Positions 10,612 through 19,898 of a stretch of 64,000 nt of DNA are shown here, piece after piece. Made by a program: the position numbers and the translations under genes. Under the pieces are notes generated by a model, which was not told the DNA's origin, ran no database searches, and saw nothing but the letters and a program-made list of their open reading frames with translations. The DNA is from Brevibacillus massiliensis. Its GTDB lineage: Bacteria > Bacillota > Bacilli > Brevibacillales > Brevibacillaceae. The stretch's first letter is position 1. Every line of letters begins with the position of its first letter. The stretch is from positions 407,394 through 471,393 of the forward strand of contig NZ_HE978536.1 in the NCBI RefSeq assembly GCF_000311785.1. The letters are read 5' to 3'.

Positions 10612-10794
10612 GTGAATCAACGTTGGAGGTTTAACCACCATTTGTACCGCATCAAGAACGTTTGCCGCCAGATTATCGTACCTCTGATCATCTTCCAATT
10701 CGTGCGCACCATCATCGTCCCCAGCACATTTGACGTTATCATTCTCGGCCTGCTGGCGGCGGTTCATTTAGCCATTACCTTTGACTGGATATGA
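10612..10794 (+). CDS. Small membrane protein of unknown function
   Basis: This 60-residue open frame starts at GTG 10612 behind GAGGTG (10600-10605); ATG 10606 is an in-frame alternative but touches the ribosome site. The basic N-terminus (QRWRFNHHLYRIKN) is followed by one or two hydrophobic segments ending at TFDWI. The codon use looks normal for the region and a strong terminator follows, so I regard it as a real small gene. It is transcribed away from the yitT-like gene. I do not recognise a family. Confidence 0.6.
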   Translation: MNQRWRFNHHLYRIKNVCRQIIVPLIIFQFVRTIIVPSTFDVIILGLLAAVHLAITFDWI

Positions 10795-10803
10795 ACGTAA
10801 GCG

Positions 10804-10868
10804 CAAAAAATCCCCCTTCCATCTCCTGCTGCCGGAACGCAGCGCACGCCTTTGAAGGGGGATATTTA
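10804..10868. terminator. Bidirectional terminator-like hairpin
   Basis: AAAAAATCCCCCTTC pairs with GAAGGGGGATATTT across a GC-rich loop. It follows the small plus-strand gene and also faces the minus-strand ysxE end, so it could serve both. Confidence 0.7.
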
Positions 10869-10878
10869 CTTCCAGTAT

Positions 10879-10990
10879 GAAAAGCTTCGATTGAAGCCTC
10901 CGCCAAGAAGTTGTCGAGTCCTTCTTTTGAGGAAGCTTTTCATGCAGGATGGGGAAGCCCTCTCAAGAAGTTATACTTTCTTATCCTGTC
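10879..10990 (-). repeat. Structured dispersed repeat, copy 1
   Basis: Read on the minus strand, the element begins at the ysxE stop codon: CAGGAT pairs with ATCCTG 30 bases on, then GAAAAGC closes on GCTTTTC with two inner hairpins (AAGAAG/CTTCTT and GGCTTC/GAAGCT). The same layout occurs at 50,117-50,223 with about three quarters of the bases identical and changed loops. The element does not resemble a known riboswitch to me. It may be a miniature mobile element or a 3'-UTR RNA structure. Confidence 0.75.
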
Positions 10991-11984
10991 AAAAAGCTTG
11001 CTGCATCCACCGCTGCATCCGCATGTAGCGGTCCAGATCTTTTTCCAGGCGGCGAACGGCATACAGTTCAGACCATTCCCTGGCGTGCCGGTAATACAGT
11101 TCGAGGTCGCCCATGATTCGTTCGGGAAAAGAGAGGAAGACCATCAACAGATTCACTTCCTCCGGCCGCCAGGGGAAAACCGCCTGATACGCTGAAAACA
11201 GTTCGGACGCTGTCGTCCCTTCCCCTCCCAAGTGAAAATACGCCCGGTAAAACTTGCTGACGTCACGGGCTGGGGTATCGAAAACAGCACGGTCAAAATT
11301 GATGAACTGAACATTTCCGGAAGAATCAAGCAGCGTGTGGGCCGGATATGGCGCCCCGTGAACCAGGCTCAAGCGAAAGTGGGCATACGTGCGGTGCTGC
11401 TCCCCCCACCGACGCAAGGAGGAGATCGCTGTGGTCGCGGCTTCCGTGAGATACGCCTGGTTCGCCAGGAAGACGGTGTCGAAGGGGGAAGGGTAGCTGC
11501 GGGCCCTGGCAATCGCGGCGTTCTTCTCCATCAGCCCGAGCCATTTTTCCCAGCGGGCCAGCAAGGAATCTACCAACGGATCTACTTGACGGGGATCGTC
11601 GAAGCGATAATTTTGCGTCAAATGGTGAAGTTCAGCTAAACGAACCAGGGTGGCCCTCCCCCAGACGGGGATTTGCTCTTCGCCAATCGCCGCGGATGGC
11701 CGCCACCCGGTAAGGTAGTAGTACTGTTCGTCTCTTTGGACGTACGGTTCGTCGTACTTGGTGTACGCAAGCGGAACAGCTCCGTCCCATCCGCGCTGCT
11801 GCAAGTTGCGCAGCAGCCCTGCGACAAACGCCAAACGTCCCGGCGAAGCCGAGGTTCGCTTGCATACGTACGATCCGTACGGAGTCATCACTTTGTACAC
11901 ATTGGGCGCCTTTAACACGTCGATCGTCTGGGCGAACATGTCGTATTCAGGAAACAAGGGGTAGATATCGTCAAATCGGCTCAT
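10989..11984 (-). CDS. ysxE: YsxE-like spore coat protein, CotS-family pseudokinase
   Basis: This 331-residue protein belongs to the CotS/YutH/YsxE group, which has a choline kinase/aminoglycoside phosphotransferase fold. The catalytic loop is present as LSLVHGAPYPAHTLL, where the usual HGD aspartate is replaced by alanine, so catalysis is doubtful. The following FINFDRAVFDTPARDVSKFYR matches the metal-binding IDFDxA region. In B. subtilis ysxE lies just downstream of spoVID and encodes a coat protein, the same position as here, with one extra paralogue between. Its ATG overlaps the paralogue stop by four bases. Confidence 0.85.
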   Translation of the reverse strand: MSRFDDIYPLFPEYDMFAQTIDVLKAPNVYKVMTPYGSYVCKRTSASPGRLAFVAGLLRNLQQRGWDGAVPLAYTKYDEPYVQRDEQYYYLTGWRPSAAIGEEQIPVWGRATLVRLAELHHLTQNYRFDDPRQVDPLVDSLLARWEKWLGLMEKNAAIARARSYPSPFDTVFLANQAYLTEAATTAISSLRRWGEQHRTYAHFRLSLVHGAPYPAHTLLDSSGNVQFINFDRAVFDTPARDVSKFYRAYFHLGGEGTTASELFSAYQAVFPWRPEEVNLLMVFLSFPERIMGDLELYYRHAREWSELYAVRRLEKDLDRYMRMQRWMQQAF

Positions 11985-12988
11985 ACGCCACGACCTCTTC
12001 GCGCGTCTTCCGCTCGCCGGGCGATGTGGGCAAGCAGTTCATCGACGGATTGCTGCTGCCGGATGGACTCGGCTATCAGGGCTATGTCGCAATCCTCCCG
12101 CTGCCCTGCCGAAGCGGCATGGACATACTGGTGCAATGCCTGCCACAGCTCTTGCGGCGGAACCATGAACGCGAGCAGCAATCGGTAATCGGAGTACGTG
12201 AGCGGCTTTACCGCCTCATATCCGTCCAAAAAGGCGTCAATCCGGTCCCGTTCTGCCCCCTCCCCGCCAAGCAGCAAATCTCGCAAAAAATGTGCCGTAT
12301 CCCGCTGCTGAACCGAGAGAGAGGGACTGTAAAAGCCGCGCAGAAAAACGCGCTCCTTCATGATCCCGAGGTTCCCCCGATCCATGAAACGGTGTGACAC
12401 TGCCAGTTCCGTCTCGTCGAACGATTCCGGCGAGAGCAGCCTTACGCCGCGTCCCATCCTCTCCAAAAGCGGTCTGAATTGGCTGGCAACCCATTTGTCT
12501 TCGGGCTGCCACAACCGGGAACGGCTGGTAAAGGAATCGTGAAGGTTGCGAACCCGCTCTGTTTCGGCCGCAATCAGGGCCTGTTCCCGGTTTAACAGGT
12601 CTACTGCAGCCGGGGAAGATTGGCTGCTCTGCGCCAGATGCATCGAAGCGACCAACTGTCCGCAAAGTTTCGCCTGCTCCACCGTCGGCGTCAGCGGGGT
12701 CCAGGAGCGTACATGATCGGTCAAGGTGTATCCCTTTCTGCCAGATACGACATACGGTTTGGCGTCGCGGGTTCGAATAAATCGTTCCACATCGCGAAAT
12801 CCCTGCCTGGCAAGCTGCTCCCTCCACATAAAGGACCAGCGCAGCACATCCACCCGCGGCCAAACCCGCAGTTCCTTCGGGCCGCGATTGGTTTCCAACA
12901 GATAGAAATCCTCCTGCGGCTGGATGCGGATCACCCGCATGCGGTATCGCTGGCAAATCCGGTTCAACTCTCTTTCGTCACGTAGCAC
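11981..12988 (-). CDS. CotS-family coat kinase-like protein (YsxE paralogue)
   Basis: The 335-residue product has the layout of the same phosphotransferase-like family: an N-terminal lobe (LRVWPRVDVLRWSFMWREQLARQGF), a helical insert, and a late VSHRFMDRGNLGIMKERVFLRGF segment where the catalytic loop would be, heavily changed. It is probably a non-catalytic coat or coat-assembly protein. It overlaps ysxE by ATGA and follows spoVID by 17 bases, so the three form a sporulation operon. The extra copy between spoVID and ysxE is not present in B. subtilis as far as I recall. Confidence 0.75.
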   Translation of the reverse strand: MLRDERELNRICQRYRMRVIRIQPQEDFYLLETNRGPKELRVWPRVDVLRWSFMWREQLARQGFRDVERFIRTRDAKPYVVSGRKGYTLTDHVRSWTPLTPTVEQAKLCGQLVASMHLAQSSQSSPAAVDLLNREQALIAAETERVRNLHDSFTSRSRLWQPEDKWVASQFRPLLERMGRGVRLLSPESFDETELAVSHRFMDRGNLGIMKERVFLRGFYSPSLSVQQRDTAHFLRDLLLGGEGAERDRIDAFLDGYEAVKPLTYSDYRLLLAFMVPPQELWQALHQYVHAASAGQREDCDIALIAESIRQQQSVDELLAHIARRAEDARRGRGV

Positions 12989-13005
12989 TTGTCTTCACTC
13001 CCCCC

Positions 13006-14418
13006 TCATTGGGGAATGTATAGAACTTGCCCCTCCGTGATGCGGTCTGATTCGAGGCTGTTGGCCTCCATCAAACGGGAGATGGGCACAGAATAACGCT
13101 CGGAAATGGACTGCAGGGTCTCTTCGCGTTGAATGATACACATCTTCAGCCGGCTGAACGGCTGCTCTTCTTCACGGACGAACGAGCTTAGACTGCCGAC
13201 CGCGGTCAATGTGCTGCTTGCCGTCTCGCCGTCGGGCATGTCGGTTTGGTAGGCCTGTTCGGTCGCCTCGGGCGGCGGTGCGGACTGGCGTTTTGACTGA
13301 GTGAAGATCGAGGTCAAATTAAGCTCCTCTTCGCTCTCCTTGGCCGGTTTGCCGCTGATCGCAACCCGCAGTTCCGTCTCTTGAGGGACGTCCGGTTGTG
13401 CCATGACCTCTTCGGCGCCGACTTCTTCCGCTGCCGCCTCCGCTTCCACTGCCGCTTCGGCTGCGTCCTGATGATCAGGCTCTCCCTCGGCCATCTCCTG
13501 TGTCTCAGACTCCGCTGCATTCTCTGCCAGTACCTCTTTTGCCGGCTCCTCTTCGCGGACGGCTGTTTGCTCCGCCTCTGACTGTTCATCCGGCTCGTCA
13601 TAGGCCAGCTCCGACTCCGCATCGCCAGCGGAGCGGCCCGCTGCGGATGCGGCGGCTTCCGCCTGCTCGTCTGGCTCTTCCGATTCTGCCTGAGCGTAAC
13701 CGCCGGAAACAGGGCGAACGTCAGTAGATTCGATCGCATTCAACTGTTCCCATACGGGCAGGAAAGGAGGAGCTGGAGGTTGGATCGGCTCCGGCTGCCG
13801 TTCCTCGTCCGCTTCTACCGCCCGTTCCAGCGCTTCCAGTTTCTGTTCGATTTCATCCAGGGAAGAGGATGGAACATCCTGCCCGCCCCGATCATCCACT
13901 TCGTGGGCGACATGGACAAACTCCCACTCTTCCCCGGCTTTCCTCGCAGTCTCCGGTTCAAACAAGGTGATTCCGGTAAGCTTTAGTTCGGCTTCGATCT
14001 GAAGCTGGTTGTTCGCTTTTAACTCGTAGTCCAATCCGTCCACAACCGCAAAAATTTCCCCGACTTCCGCGACGCGGGACAAGGGGATGGTAATATTGAG
14101 CGGAATTCTGTGGGTCAGCTCCTGTTCGGTGTCATAGAGAAACGGCGGCTCCGGTCCGGTATTCAGATGGAAGGGGGGAAATTTCATCGCTGACAGCAAG
14201 GAGTCCCCTTCGCCCTCTGTTTCCTGGCCTTCCTTCGCCACCAGATACTTTCCCTGAAGATGCAGGCAGCCTGTAATGGAGATATCCTGGGTATTTTCTA
14301 TAATTTCCACATCGGGAAGCAGTTCCAATTCTTTCAACTCCCCGATGCCTGCTTTATCTGCTGAGAGGAAGATGGTCTCCTTAATGCGAAACGTCAACAT
14401 GCCATCTTGTAACGACAC
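13006..14418 (-). CDS. spoVID: Spore coat morphogenetic protein SpoVID
   Basis: SpoVID drives encasement of the forespore by the coat. The N-terminal region (residues 1-180, starting MSLQDGMLTFRIKE) matches the SpoVID domain, the middle (about 190-360) is a low-complexity stretch rich in Glu, Ala and Gln, and the C-terminus (about 424-468) is a LysM domain with the sequence SISERYSVPISRLMEANSL. The 470-residue length is somewhat shorter than in B. subtilis. The start is a GTG behind AAAGGAGGAG. A CATATAGTA box about 45 bases upstream resembles a SigE -10, but the -35 is not clear. Confidence 0.9.
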   Translation of the reverse strand: MSLQDGMLTFRIKETIFLSADKAGIGELKELELLPDVEIIENTQDISITGCLHLQGKYLVAKEGQETEGEGDSLLSAMKFPPFHLNTGPEPPFLYDTEQELTHRIPLNITIPLSRVAEVGEIFAVVDGLDYELKANNQLQIEAELKLTGITLFEPETARKAGEEWEFVHVAHEVDDRGGQDVPSSSLDEIEQKLEALERAVEADEERQPEPIQPPAPPFLPVWEQLNAIESTDVRPVSGGYAQAESEEPDEQAEAAASAAGRSAGDAESELAYDEPDEQSEAEQTAVREEEPAKEVLAENAAESETQEMAEGEPDHQDAAEAAVEAEAAAEEVGAEEVMAQPDVPQETELRVAISGKPAKESEEELNLTSIFTQSKRQSAPPPEATEQAYQTDMPDGETASSTLTAVGSLSSFVREEEQPFSRLKMCIIQREETLQSISERYSVPISRLMEANSLESDRITEGQVLYIPQ

Positions 14419-14671
14419 ACTTGCTCCTCCTTTCAGGTAAAAACATTTCCCTATTACTATATGGACAGAAGGAAGTGTTTAGACCATTGGCCCAATCGCT
14501 TGCGCCCGGAGCACCAACGGCAAAACGGCAGGCTGCCTGCGTTCGATCGGATCTACAGAGACCACGCGGAGGCGCTGCACTACCTCCTGTCCGTAACCGA
14601 TGCGCGAGGCGGATTTGCAGATGGAGGACGTAATCGGCAGTTGTTGGAAACTTTACAAAGGAGGAGTTAAC

Positions 14672-15931
14672 TTGGGCAGTACTTCTGTCAATGTCGCGGT
14701 CGTCGGGCTCGGTTTTGTCGGGCTGCCGCTCGCCGTGCACATGGCCCGGCACAACTGTGTCGTCCTCGGCATTGACAACGAGCAGTTCGGAAACAGTTAC
14801 ATCCCTGACGTTCCGTCAGACAGTGTAAAAGAGGTGATGCAAGCGAAACGCTTTTCCGCCCGACTGCCATTCGGACAAGTGGGCAAAGCCGATTACGTCA
14901 TCGTTACCGTGCCCACGCCAATGGATAAGCAGAACAACGAACCCGATCTCAGAGCGCTGGTATCGGCCGCCGAGTATATCGCCGGACACTTGCGGCGGGG
15001 TCAGACTGTGGTATTTGAAAGTTCCACCTATCCGGGAACGCTGGAGGAAGTGATCCTGCCGATTCTCGCCACGTCAGGCCTGCAGGCGGGAAAGGATTTT
15101 TTCCTGGGTTATTCGCCGGAGAGGATCGATCCCGGCAACAGGCAGTTTGGCATCAGACAGATTCCGAAAGTCATCAGCGGACTAACACCTGCCTGCTGCA
15201 AGAAGGTGCAGGAGCTGTACGGCAGGCTGTTCGACACCGTTGTCCCCGTCAGTTCGCCCAAGGTGGCCGAGATGTGCAAGCTGTTTGAGAACATCTACCG
15301 CTTCATCAACATCTCGCTCGTCAATGAAATGCTGATTTTGTGCCGGAAGATGAACATCAGCTTCCACGAGACGCTGCAAGCCGCGGCAACGAAGCCGTTC
15401 GGATTTACGCCGTTCAAACCGGGGCCAGGCATCGGCGGCCACTGTATCCCTGTCGACCCGCTTTACTTCCAATGGCGGGCAGCCCAGTTCGGATTGACGA
15501 GCCGCATGATTGAGGCAGCCAGGACGGTAAACGAGGAAATGCCCAAGGAGATCGCCTCGCTTGTCACTGACCTGCTGAAGCGGCCAGATGCGCCGAACAG
15601 CCAACCGTCTGTTCTGCTCCTCGGCGTCGCCTATAAAAAGGACGTGAGCGATCTTCGCGAATCACCCGCATTCGAGATTTTTGCCCTGCTTCAGGAAGCA
15701 GGCTTTCAGGTAACCTACCACGATCCCCTCATCCCCGAAATGGAGCTGGCTGGCCGGAAGCACACCTCCATTCCGCTTACCGCAGAGCGGCTCGGGGCGG
15801 CGGATCTGGTCGTCGTCATCACGGATCATTCTTCCTTTCATTGGGATTTTATCAGTCGGCACTCCCGGTTTATCCTGGATACGCGCGGAATTTATCCGGA
15901 ATCACACGATAAGGTGGTTCGATGGGCATGA
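14672..15931 (+). CDS. Nucleotide sugar dehydrogenase (UDP-GlcNAc/UDP-glucose 6-dehydrogenase family)
   Basis: The enzyme oxidises C6 of a UDP-sugar to the uronic acid with two NAD+. The Rossmann motif GLGFVGLPLA is near the N-terminus, and the catalytic cysteine is in GIGGHCIPVDP. The SYSPERIDPGN-like segment (YSPERIDPGN) is more like the UDP-HexNAc (WbpA/TviB) branch than UDP-glucose dehydrogenase. The start is taken as TTG 14672 behind AAAGGAGGAG, giving 419 residues; the longer frame from 14600 has no ribosome site. It overlaps the epimerase gene by 10 bases. With the neighbours it should feed a surface polysaccharide, perhaps of the spore given spoVID next door. Confidence 0.88.
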   Translation: MGSTSVNVAVVGLGFVGLPLAVHMARHNCVVLGIDNEQFGNSYIPDVPSDSVKEVMQAKRFSARLPFGQVGKADYVIVTVPTPMDKQNNEPDLRALVSAAEYIAGHLRRGQTVVFESSTYPGTLEEVILPILATSGLQAGKDFFLGYSPERIDPGNRQFGIRQIPKVISGLTPACCKKVQELYGRLFDTVVPVSSPKVAEMCKLFENIYRFINISLVNEMLILCRKMNISFHETLQAAATKPFGFTPFKPGPGIGGHCIPVDPLYFQWRAAQFGLTSRMIEAARTVNEEMPKEIASLVTDLLKRPDAPNSQPSVLLLGVAYKKDVSDLRESPAFEIFALLQEAGFQVTYHDPLIPEMELAGRKHTSIPLTAERLGAADLVVVITDHSSFHWDFISRHSRFILDTRGIYPESHDKVVRWA

Positions 15932-16902
15932 ACCGGAAACGCTGTTTGGTGACCGGAGGTGCCGGATTTATCGGATCTCATCTCGCGGAGCGTCTGCTGG
16001 ACCTCGGCCATGAGGTGGCCATCGTAGACAACTTTTACCGCGAAGCGCTTTGCGATCGGCCCAAGCTGCCGGGGCCGTTACCGTTGATAAAAGGAAGTAC
16101 GGCAGATAAACAGCTCATGGACGCGATCATCCCTGAGTTTGACGTCGTCTTTCACCTGGCGGCGATCTTGGGTGTGAAGACGACCATGACACGGCCTGTC
16201 GAAATGATTGAAGCCAATGTTGAAGGCACCCGCAACGTATTGGCGGCGGCGTACCGTTCCGGCTGCAAGGTCGTATTCGCATCCAGCTCAGAGGTCTACG
16301 GAAAGGGAACTCCTCCCTTTGCCGAAGAGAATGACCGGGTCTATGGCGCGACTGCCAAACTGCGCTGGATCTACGCTGTTGCGAAAACCCTGGAGGAAAC
16401 ACTATGCCTGGGGTATGGTGACAAGGGGCTTCCCGTCACCATCCTGCGGTATTTTAACATATACGGGCCGCGGGCCAAGGAAGGCCCTTATGCCGGAGTG
16501 ATTCCCCGGTTCATCCGCGCGGCCCTTGCGGGAAACGACTTGCTGGTCTACGGAGACGGTACGCAAACGAGATGCTTTACCTACGTCAGCGATGCCGTCG
16601 AAGCGACGGCCAGGGCTGTGGATCCCAAGGCCGATCAGGAAATCCTCAACGTCGGCTCCGCCCATCAAACCAGCATCGGGGCGTTGGCCGTGTTAGTCAA
16701 ACGCCTGACGGGATCGTCATCGCGGATTGTCAATGTGCCGTTTGAACAGGTGTATTCATTTGGCTTTGAAGAGATCCCCAACCGGTTCCCGGATATGCGA
16801 AAGACAAAGCGAATACTCGATTTTTCTGCACGGATCGGCTTGGAAGAAGGCTTGGCCCGGACAATCGACTGGTACCGGGCACGTGGAGGGGAGCGCGGTT
16901 GA
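15922..16902 (+). CDS. NAD-dependent sugar epimerase/dehydratase
   Basis: This 326-residue short-chain dehydrogenase of the extended type has the GGAGFIGSH cofactor motif at its N-terminus, a SSSEVYG segment for the catalytic serine, and a YAVAK active-site pair. It resembles UDP-glucuronate decarboxylases and UDP-sugar 4-epimerases; the exact product cannot be decided. It begins inside the dehydrogenase gene and ends over the start of the glycosyltransferase gene (TTGA overlap), so the three are translationally coupled. The natural substrate is likely the uronic acid made by its neighbour. Confidence 0.85.
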   Translation: MGMNRKRCLVTGGAGFIGSHLAERLLDLGHEVAIVDNFYREALCDRPKLPGPLPLIKGSTADKQLMDAIIPEFDVVFHLAAILGVKTTMTRPVEMIEANVEGTRNVLAAAYRSGCKVVFASSSEVYGKGTPPFAEENDRVYGATAKLRWIYAVAKTLEETLCLGYGDKGLPVTILRYFNIYGPRAKEGPYAGVIPRFIRAALAGNDLLVYGDGTQTRCFTYVSDAVEATARAVDPKADQEILNVGSAHQTSIGALAVLVKRLTGSSSRIVNVPFEQVYSFGFEEIPNRFPDMRKTKRILDFSARIGLEEGLARTIDWYRARGGERG

Positions 16903-18460
16903 TCTCCGTCGTTGTTCCTGCCTGCAATGAAGCGGCTACCATCGCCGAAGTGATTCACTCCTGCAAACAGCTGGTCCCCATGAGATCATCGTCGTCGCAA
17001 ACGGCTGTACCGACGAGACTGCAGAGATCGCCCGCCAGAGCGGCGGATGCATCGTGATCGAAGAAGAGAAGCCGCTCGGAAACGACGTGGGGCGGGCCGT
17101 CGGCGCGGCAGCTGCCACCGGTGACATCCTGCTCTTTATCGATGCCGATTTTGCGATTGCCCCCAAAAGTTTGCAGCGTTTTCTGGAACCGATCCGGTAC
17201 GGTCACGCCGATGTGGTGCTAAATGATCTGGATGCCCTCTTCACCGCCAACCAGCGGCCGCACTCCGCCACCGTCTGGCGACAGGTGTTGAACGAACTGA
17301 TCGGACGCAGTGATCTAAAGATCGATTCTGTGCTGTCAGTTCCCCATGCGATCACCAGAAAGGCGGTTCGAACAATAGGCGTAGAGGCCCTGGCTGATCC
17401 GATCGTCGCCCATCTGCGGCTGGTCCAAGCGGGATTTCGCATCGCCCACGGCTATGCGATCGACGTGATCACCCCGAATCGGTTTCGCCCCGATGAGCAC
17501 GGCCGGTGTGATCACACCCTGCCGCGCGCCGAGAAGCGGATGGCGGGCGATCACCTGGCGGCGCTGGCGGAATTTTTAACCACACCGCGCGGAGGATTCA
17601 CCGACGGTAACAGGCAAAGAGACATCATCCAGCAGATTGACACAGGCAGCCGGCCTATTCCGGTTGCATCGCCTGGTTGGGGTGTTCAGTCGTCTCTGTA
17701 CGGCGGGCAGGACCTGTCCGTGATCATCCCCGCGCAAAACGAAGCAGCCGCCATTGGAGAAGTGATCCGCCAAGCGCGAAAAATCGAGCCGAAAGAAATC
17801 GTCGTCGTGGTCAACGGCTCCGGGGATGCGACAGCTCGGATTGCCGCAGAGCTCGGGGCAAAAACGATTCTGTTTGAAGAAGCCTTGGGCAACGACGTGG
17901 GCCGGGCCGTCGGCGCAAAGGCGGCGGTTGGCGATATTTTGCTCTTCATCGACGGGGACTTCGCGATCCCTCCAGCCGATCTCTACCCGTTTGCCGCTTT
18001 TGTCGCCCAAGGAGTGGATGTCGCTTTGAACGACTTGAACTACTACCTGGACCTGCGCTTCCCGCTGCATATCGTGACAGCGTGCAAGTACGCGGTAAAC
18101 CTGGCTCTGGATCGCCAGGATGTCGGGGCCGGCTCGATGATTGCCGTACCTCATGCAATCAGCCGCCGCGCTCTTCGGCACATCGGCTGGGAGATGCTGC
18201 TCTCGCCCGTTGCGGCACAGGTCATGGCCGCCTTGTCCGGATGCTCTGTTCGCTGTGTTCATCGCGTCGAGGCGGATCGGCTCAACCGCATTCGTCCAGA
18301 CCAGCACTTTGCAGCCGTGGGCTACCCCCCTGCCGTAGAGCGGATCCTTGGCGATCACCTGGAAGGGCTGTACTGCCTGCTGCAGGCGAGGGGGCCAAGA
18401 GGCGGTCTGTACGACGGCAATCGGGCCAGGAACAAATTGAAAGGGCTGAACCTGAAGTAG
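16899..18460 (+). CDS. Tandem-duplicated GT2 glycosyltransferase, apparent frameshift near the 5' end
   Basis: Two family-2 glycosyltransferase copies lie head to tail in one frame. Copy 1 starts at TTG 16899 (ISVVVPACNEAATIAEVI) and copy 2 near residue 265 (LSVIIPAQNEAAAIGEVI); both carry NDVGRAVGA and a metal-binding DAD or DGD in LLFIDADFAI / LLFIDGDFAI. The frame breaks once: the N-terminal 26 codons and the rest (open from 17054 or earlier) are joined only if one base is added to a CCCC tract at 16976-16979, or if ribosomes slip back one base there. Without this, translation would start at ATG 17054 and lack the first Rossmann strand. The product probably transfers a sugar from the pathway upstream. 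Confidence 0.75.
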
Positions 18461-18494
18461 AAGATTTTCTGCTTCAGGATTCAGCCCTTTTTTC
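18437..18494. terminator. Bidirectional terminator between the GT2 gene and hemL
   Basis: AAAGGGCTGAACCTGAAG pairs with CTTCAGGATTCAGCCC, followed by TTTTTT on the plus strand and preceded by A-rich sequence that gives U-rich RNA on the minus strand. It overlaps the last codons of the glycosyltransferase gene and ends at the hemL stop codon. Confidence 0.85.
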
Positions 18495-19796
18495 CTACGA
18501 TCTGTTGACCGCCTTTTCCATCGCCTTGTAGCTGGCGTCAATCGTCCGCTCAATATCCTCCTCTGTATGGGCGAGCGAGACAAACATTCCCTCAAACTGG
18601 GACGGCGGCAGCATGATGCCTTCTGCCAGCATGTTGTGGAAGTAAGCGGAGAACAGCTTTACATCCGCCTTTTTTGCCGTTTCGTAGTTGATCACCGGCG
18701 TGTCGGTAAAGAAGAGACAGACCATCGAACCGACGCGGTTTACCGTATGGGCGATCCCCAGTTTGCGGGCATTGTCGCCAAGCCCTTCGGCCAGGCGGGC
18801 AGAGCGCGCTTCCAGCTGTTCGTAAGCGCCGGGTTTGCCGAGCTCCTGCAGCGTGGCAAGTCCGGCCGCCATCGCCAAGGGATTCCCGGAAAGCGTTCCC
18901 GCTTGGTAGATCGGGCCTGCCGGAGCGATTTGCTCCATGATCTCCCGCCTGCCGCCGTACGCTCCAACCGGCAAGCCGCCGCCGATCACTTTTCCCATCG
19001 TCGTCAAGTCCGGCTTGATCCCGTACAGCTCCTGCGCTCCGCCGCGGGCGACGCGGAAACCGGTCATCACTTCGTCAAAGATCAGCAGTGCGCCGTAGGA
19101 CTGGGTGATTTCCCTGAGCCCCGGCAAAAACTCCGGAAGCGGAGGAACGACGCCCATGTTGCCGCCGACCGGTTCGACGATCACGGCAGCGATTTCCCGG
19201 CCGAACTGTTCAAATGCCAGCCGCACGCTGTCGAGATCGTTGTACGGCACCGTTATCGTGTTCTCTGCCGTTTTCTGCGGGACACCGGGGCTGTCCGGCA
19301 GTCCCAGCGTAGCCACGCCGGAACCCGCCTTGATCAAAAGACTGTCGGCGTGGCCGTGGTAGCAGCCCTCAAACTTCATGATTTTGTCCCGCTTGGTATA
19401 CCCGCGGGCCAGCCGCAGCGCGCTCATCGTCGCCTCCGTACCGGAGTTGACCATGCGGACTACTTCGACTGACGGCACGATTTCACAGACCAGCTTTGCC
19501 ATTTCCGTCTCCCGCTCCGTCGGCGCTCCAAAGCTGGTTCCAAGCACAGCCGCCTCCTGGATCGCAGCCAAAACGCGCGGGTGCGAGTGCCCGAGGATCA
19601 GCGGGCCCCAGGAGCCGATGTAATCGATATACGTATTTCCGTCGACATCCGTCATCCTGGAGCCTTCCCCTTTGTGAATAAACACAGGCGTTCCGCCGAC
19701 GCTGCCAAACGCGCGGACGGGACTGTTTACTCCACCCGGTATGTACTGCCTTGCTTCGGCAAAAAGCCGCTTCGAATTCTCTACATTGGTATTCAT
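18495..19796 (-). CDS. hemL: Glutamate-1-semialdehyde 2,1-aminomutase
   Basis: HemL converts glutamate-1-semialdehyde to 5-aminolevulinate with pyridoxal phosphate. The 433-residue product has the N-terminal [19 protein letters not shown] signature and the PLP-lysine in [21 protein letters not shown] 19796 follows GAGGTGG; the longer frame to 19880 is not supported. A strong terminator separates it from the siroheme decarboxylase gene, unlike the single operon in B. subtilis, so it may depend partly on read-through or on its own weak promoter. Confidence 0.96.
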   Translation of the reverse strand: MNTNVENSKRLFAEARQYIPGGVNSPVRAFGSVGGTPVFIHKGEGSRMTDVDGNTYIDYIGSWGPLILGHSHPRVLAAIQEAAVLGTSFGAPTERETEMAKLVCEIVPSVEVVRMVNSGTEATMSALRLARGYTKRDKIMKFEGCYHGHADSLLIKAGSGVATLGLPDSPGVPQKTAENTITVPYNDLDSVRLAFEQFGREIAAVIVEPVGGNMGVVPPLPEFLPGLREITQSYGALLIFDEVMTGFRVARGGAQELYGIKPDLTTMGKVIGGGLPVGAYGGRREIMEQIAPAGPIYQAGTLSGNPLAMAAGLATLQELGKPGAYEQLEARSARLAEGLGDNARKLGIAHTVNRVGSMVCLFFTDTPVINYETAKKADVKLFSAYFHNMLAEGIMLPPSQFEGMFVSLAHTEEDIERTIDASYKAMEKAVNRS

Positions 19797-19847
19797 CCCT
19801 GACCACCTCAAAAAAGTATGATCGACAATCCTAAAACTTCCATATTG

Positions 19848-19888
19848 GAAAAAAGCGCCTGTTTGACCATTTCCAAACAAGCGCTTTG
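19848..19888 (-). terminator. Intrinsic terminator between ahbAB and hemL
   Basis: AGCGCTTGTTTG pairs with CAAACAGGCGCT and is followed by TTTTT on the minus strand. The stem sits directly after the siroheme decarboxylase stop and would reduce hemL transcription from the operon promoter. Confidence 0.85.
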
Positions 19889-19898
19889 CACTTCTCCC

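Noticed and set aside
17576..18595. A 339-codon minus-strand frame opposite the GT2 gene
   Set aside because: It crosses the terminator and lies opposite a gene with strong domain evidence.
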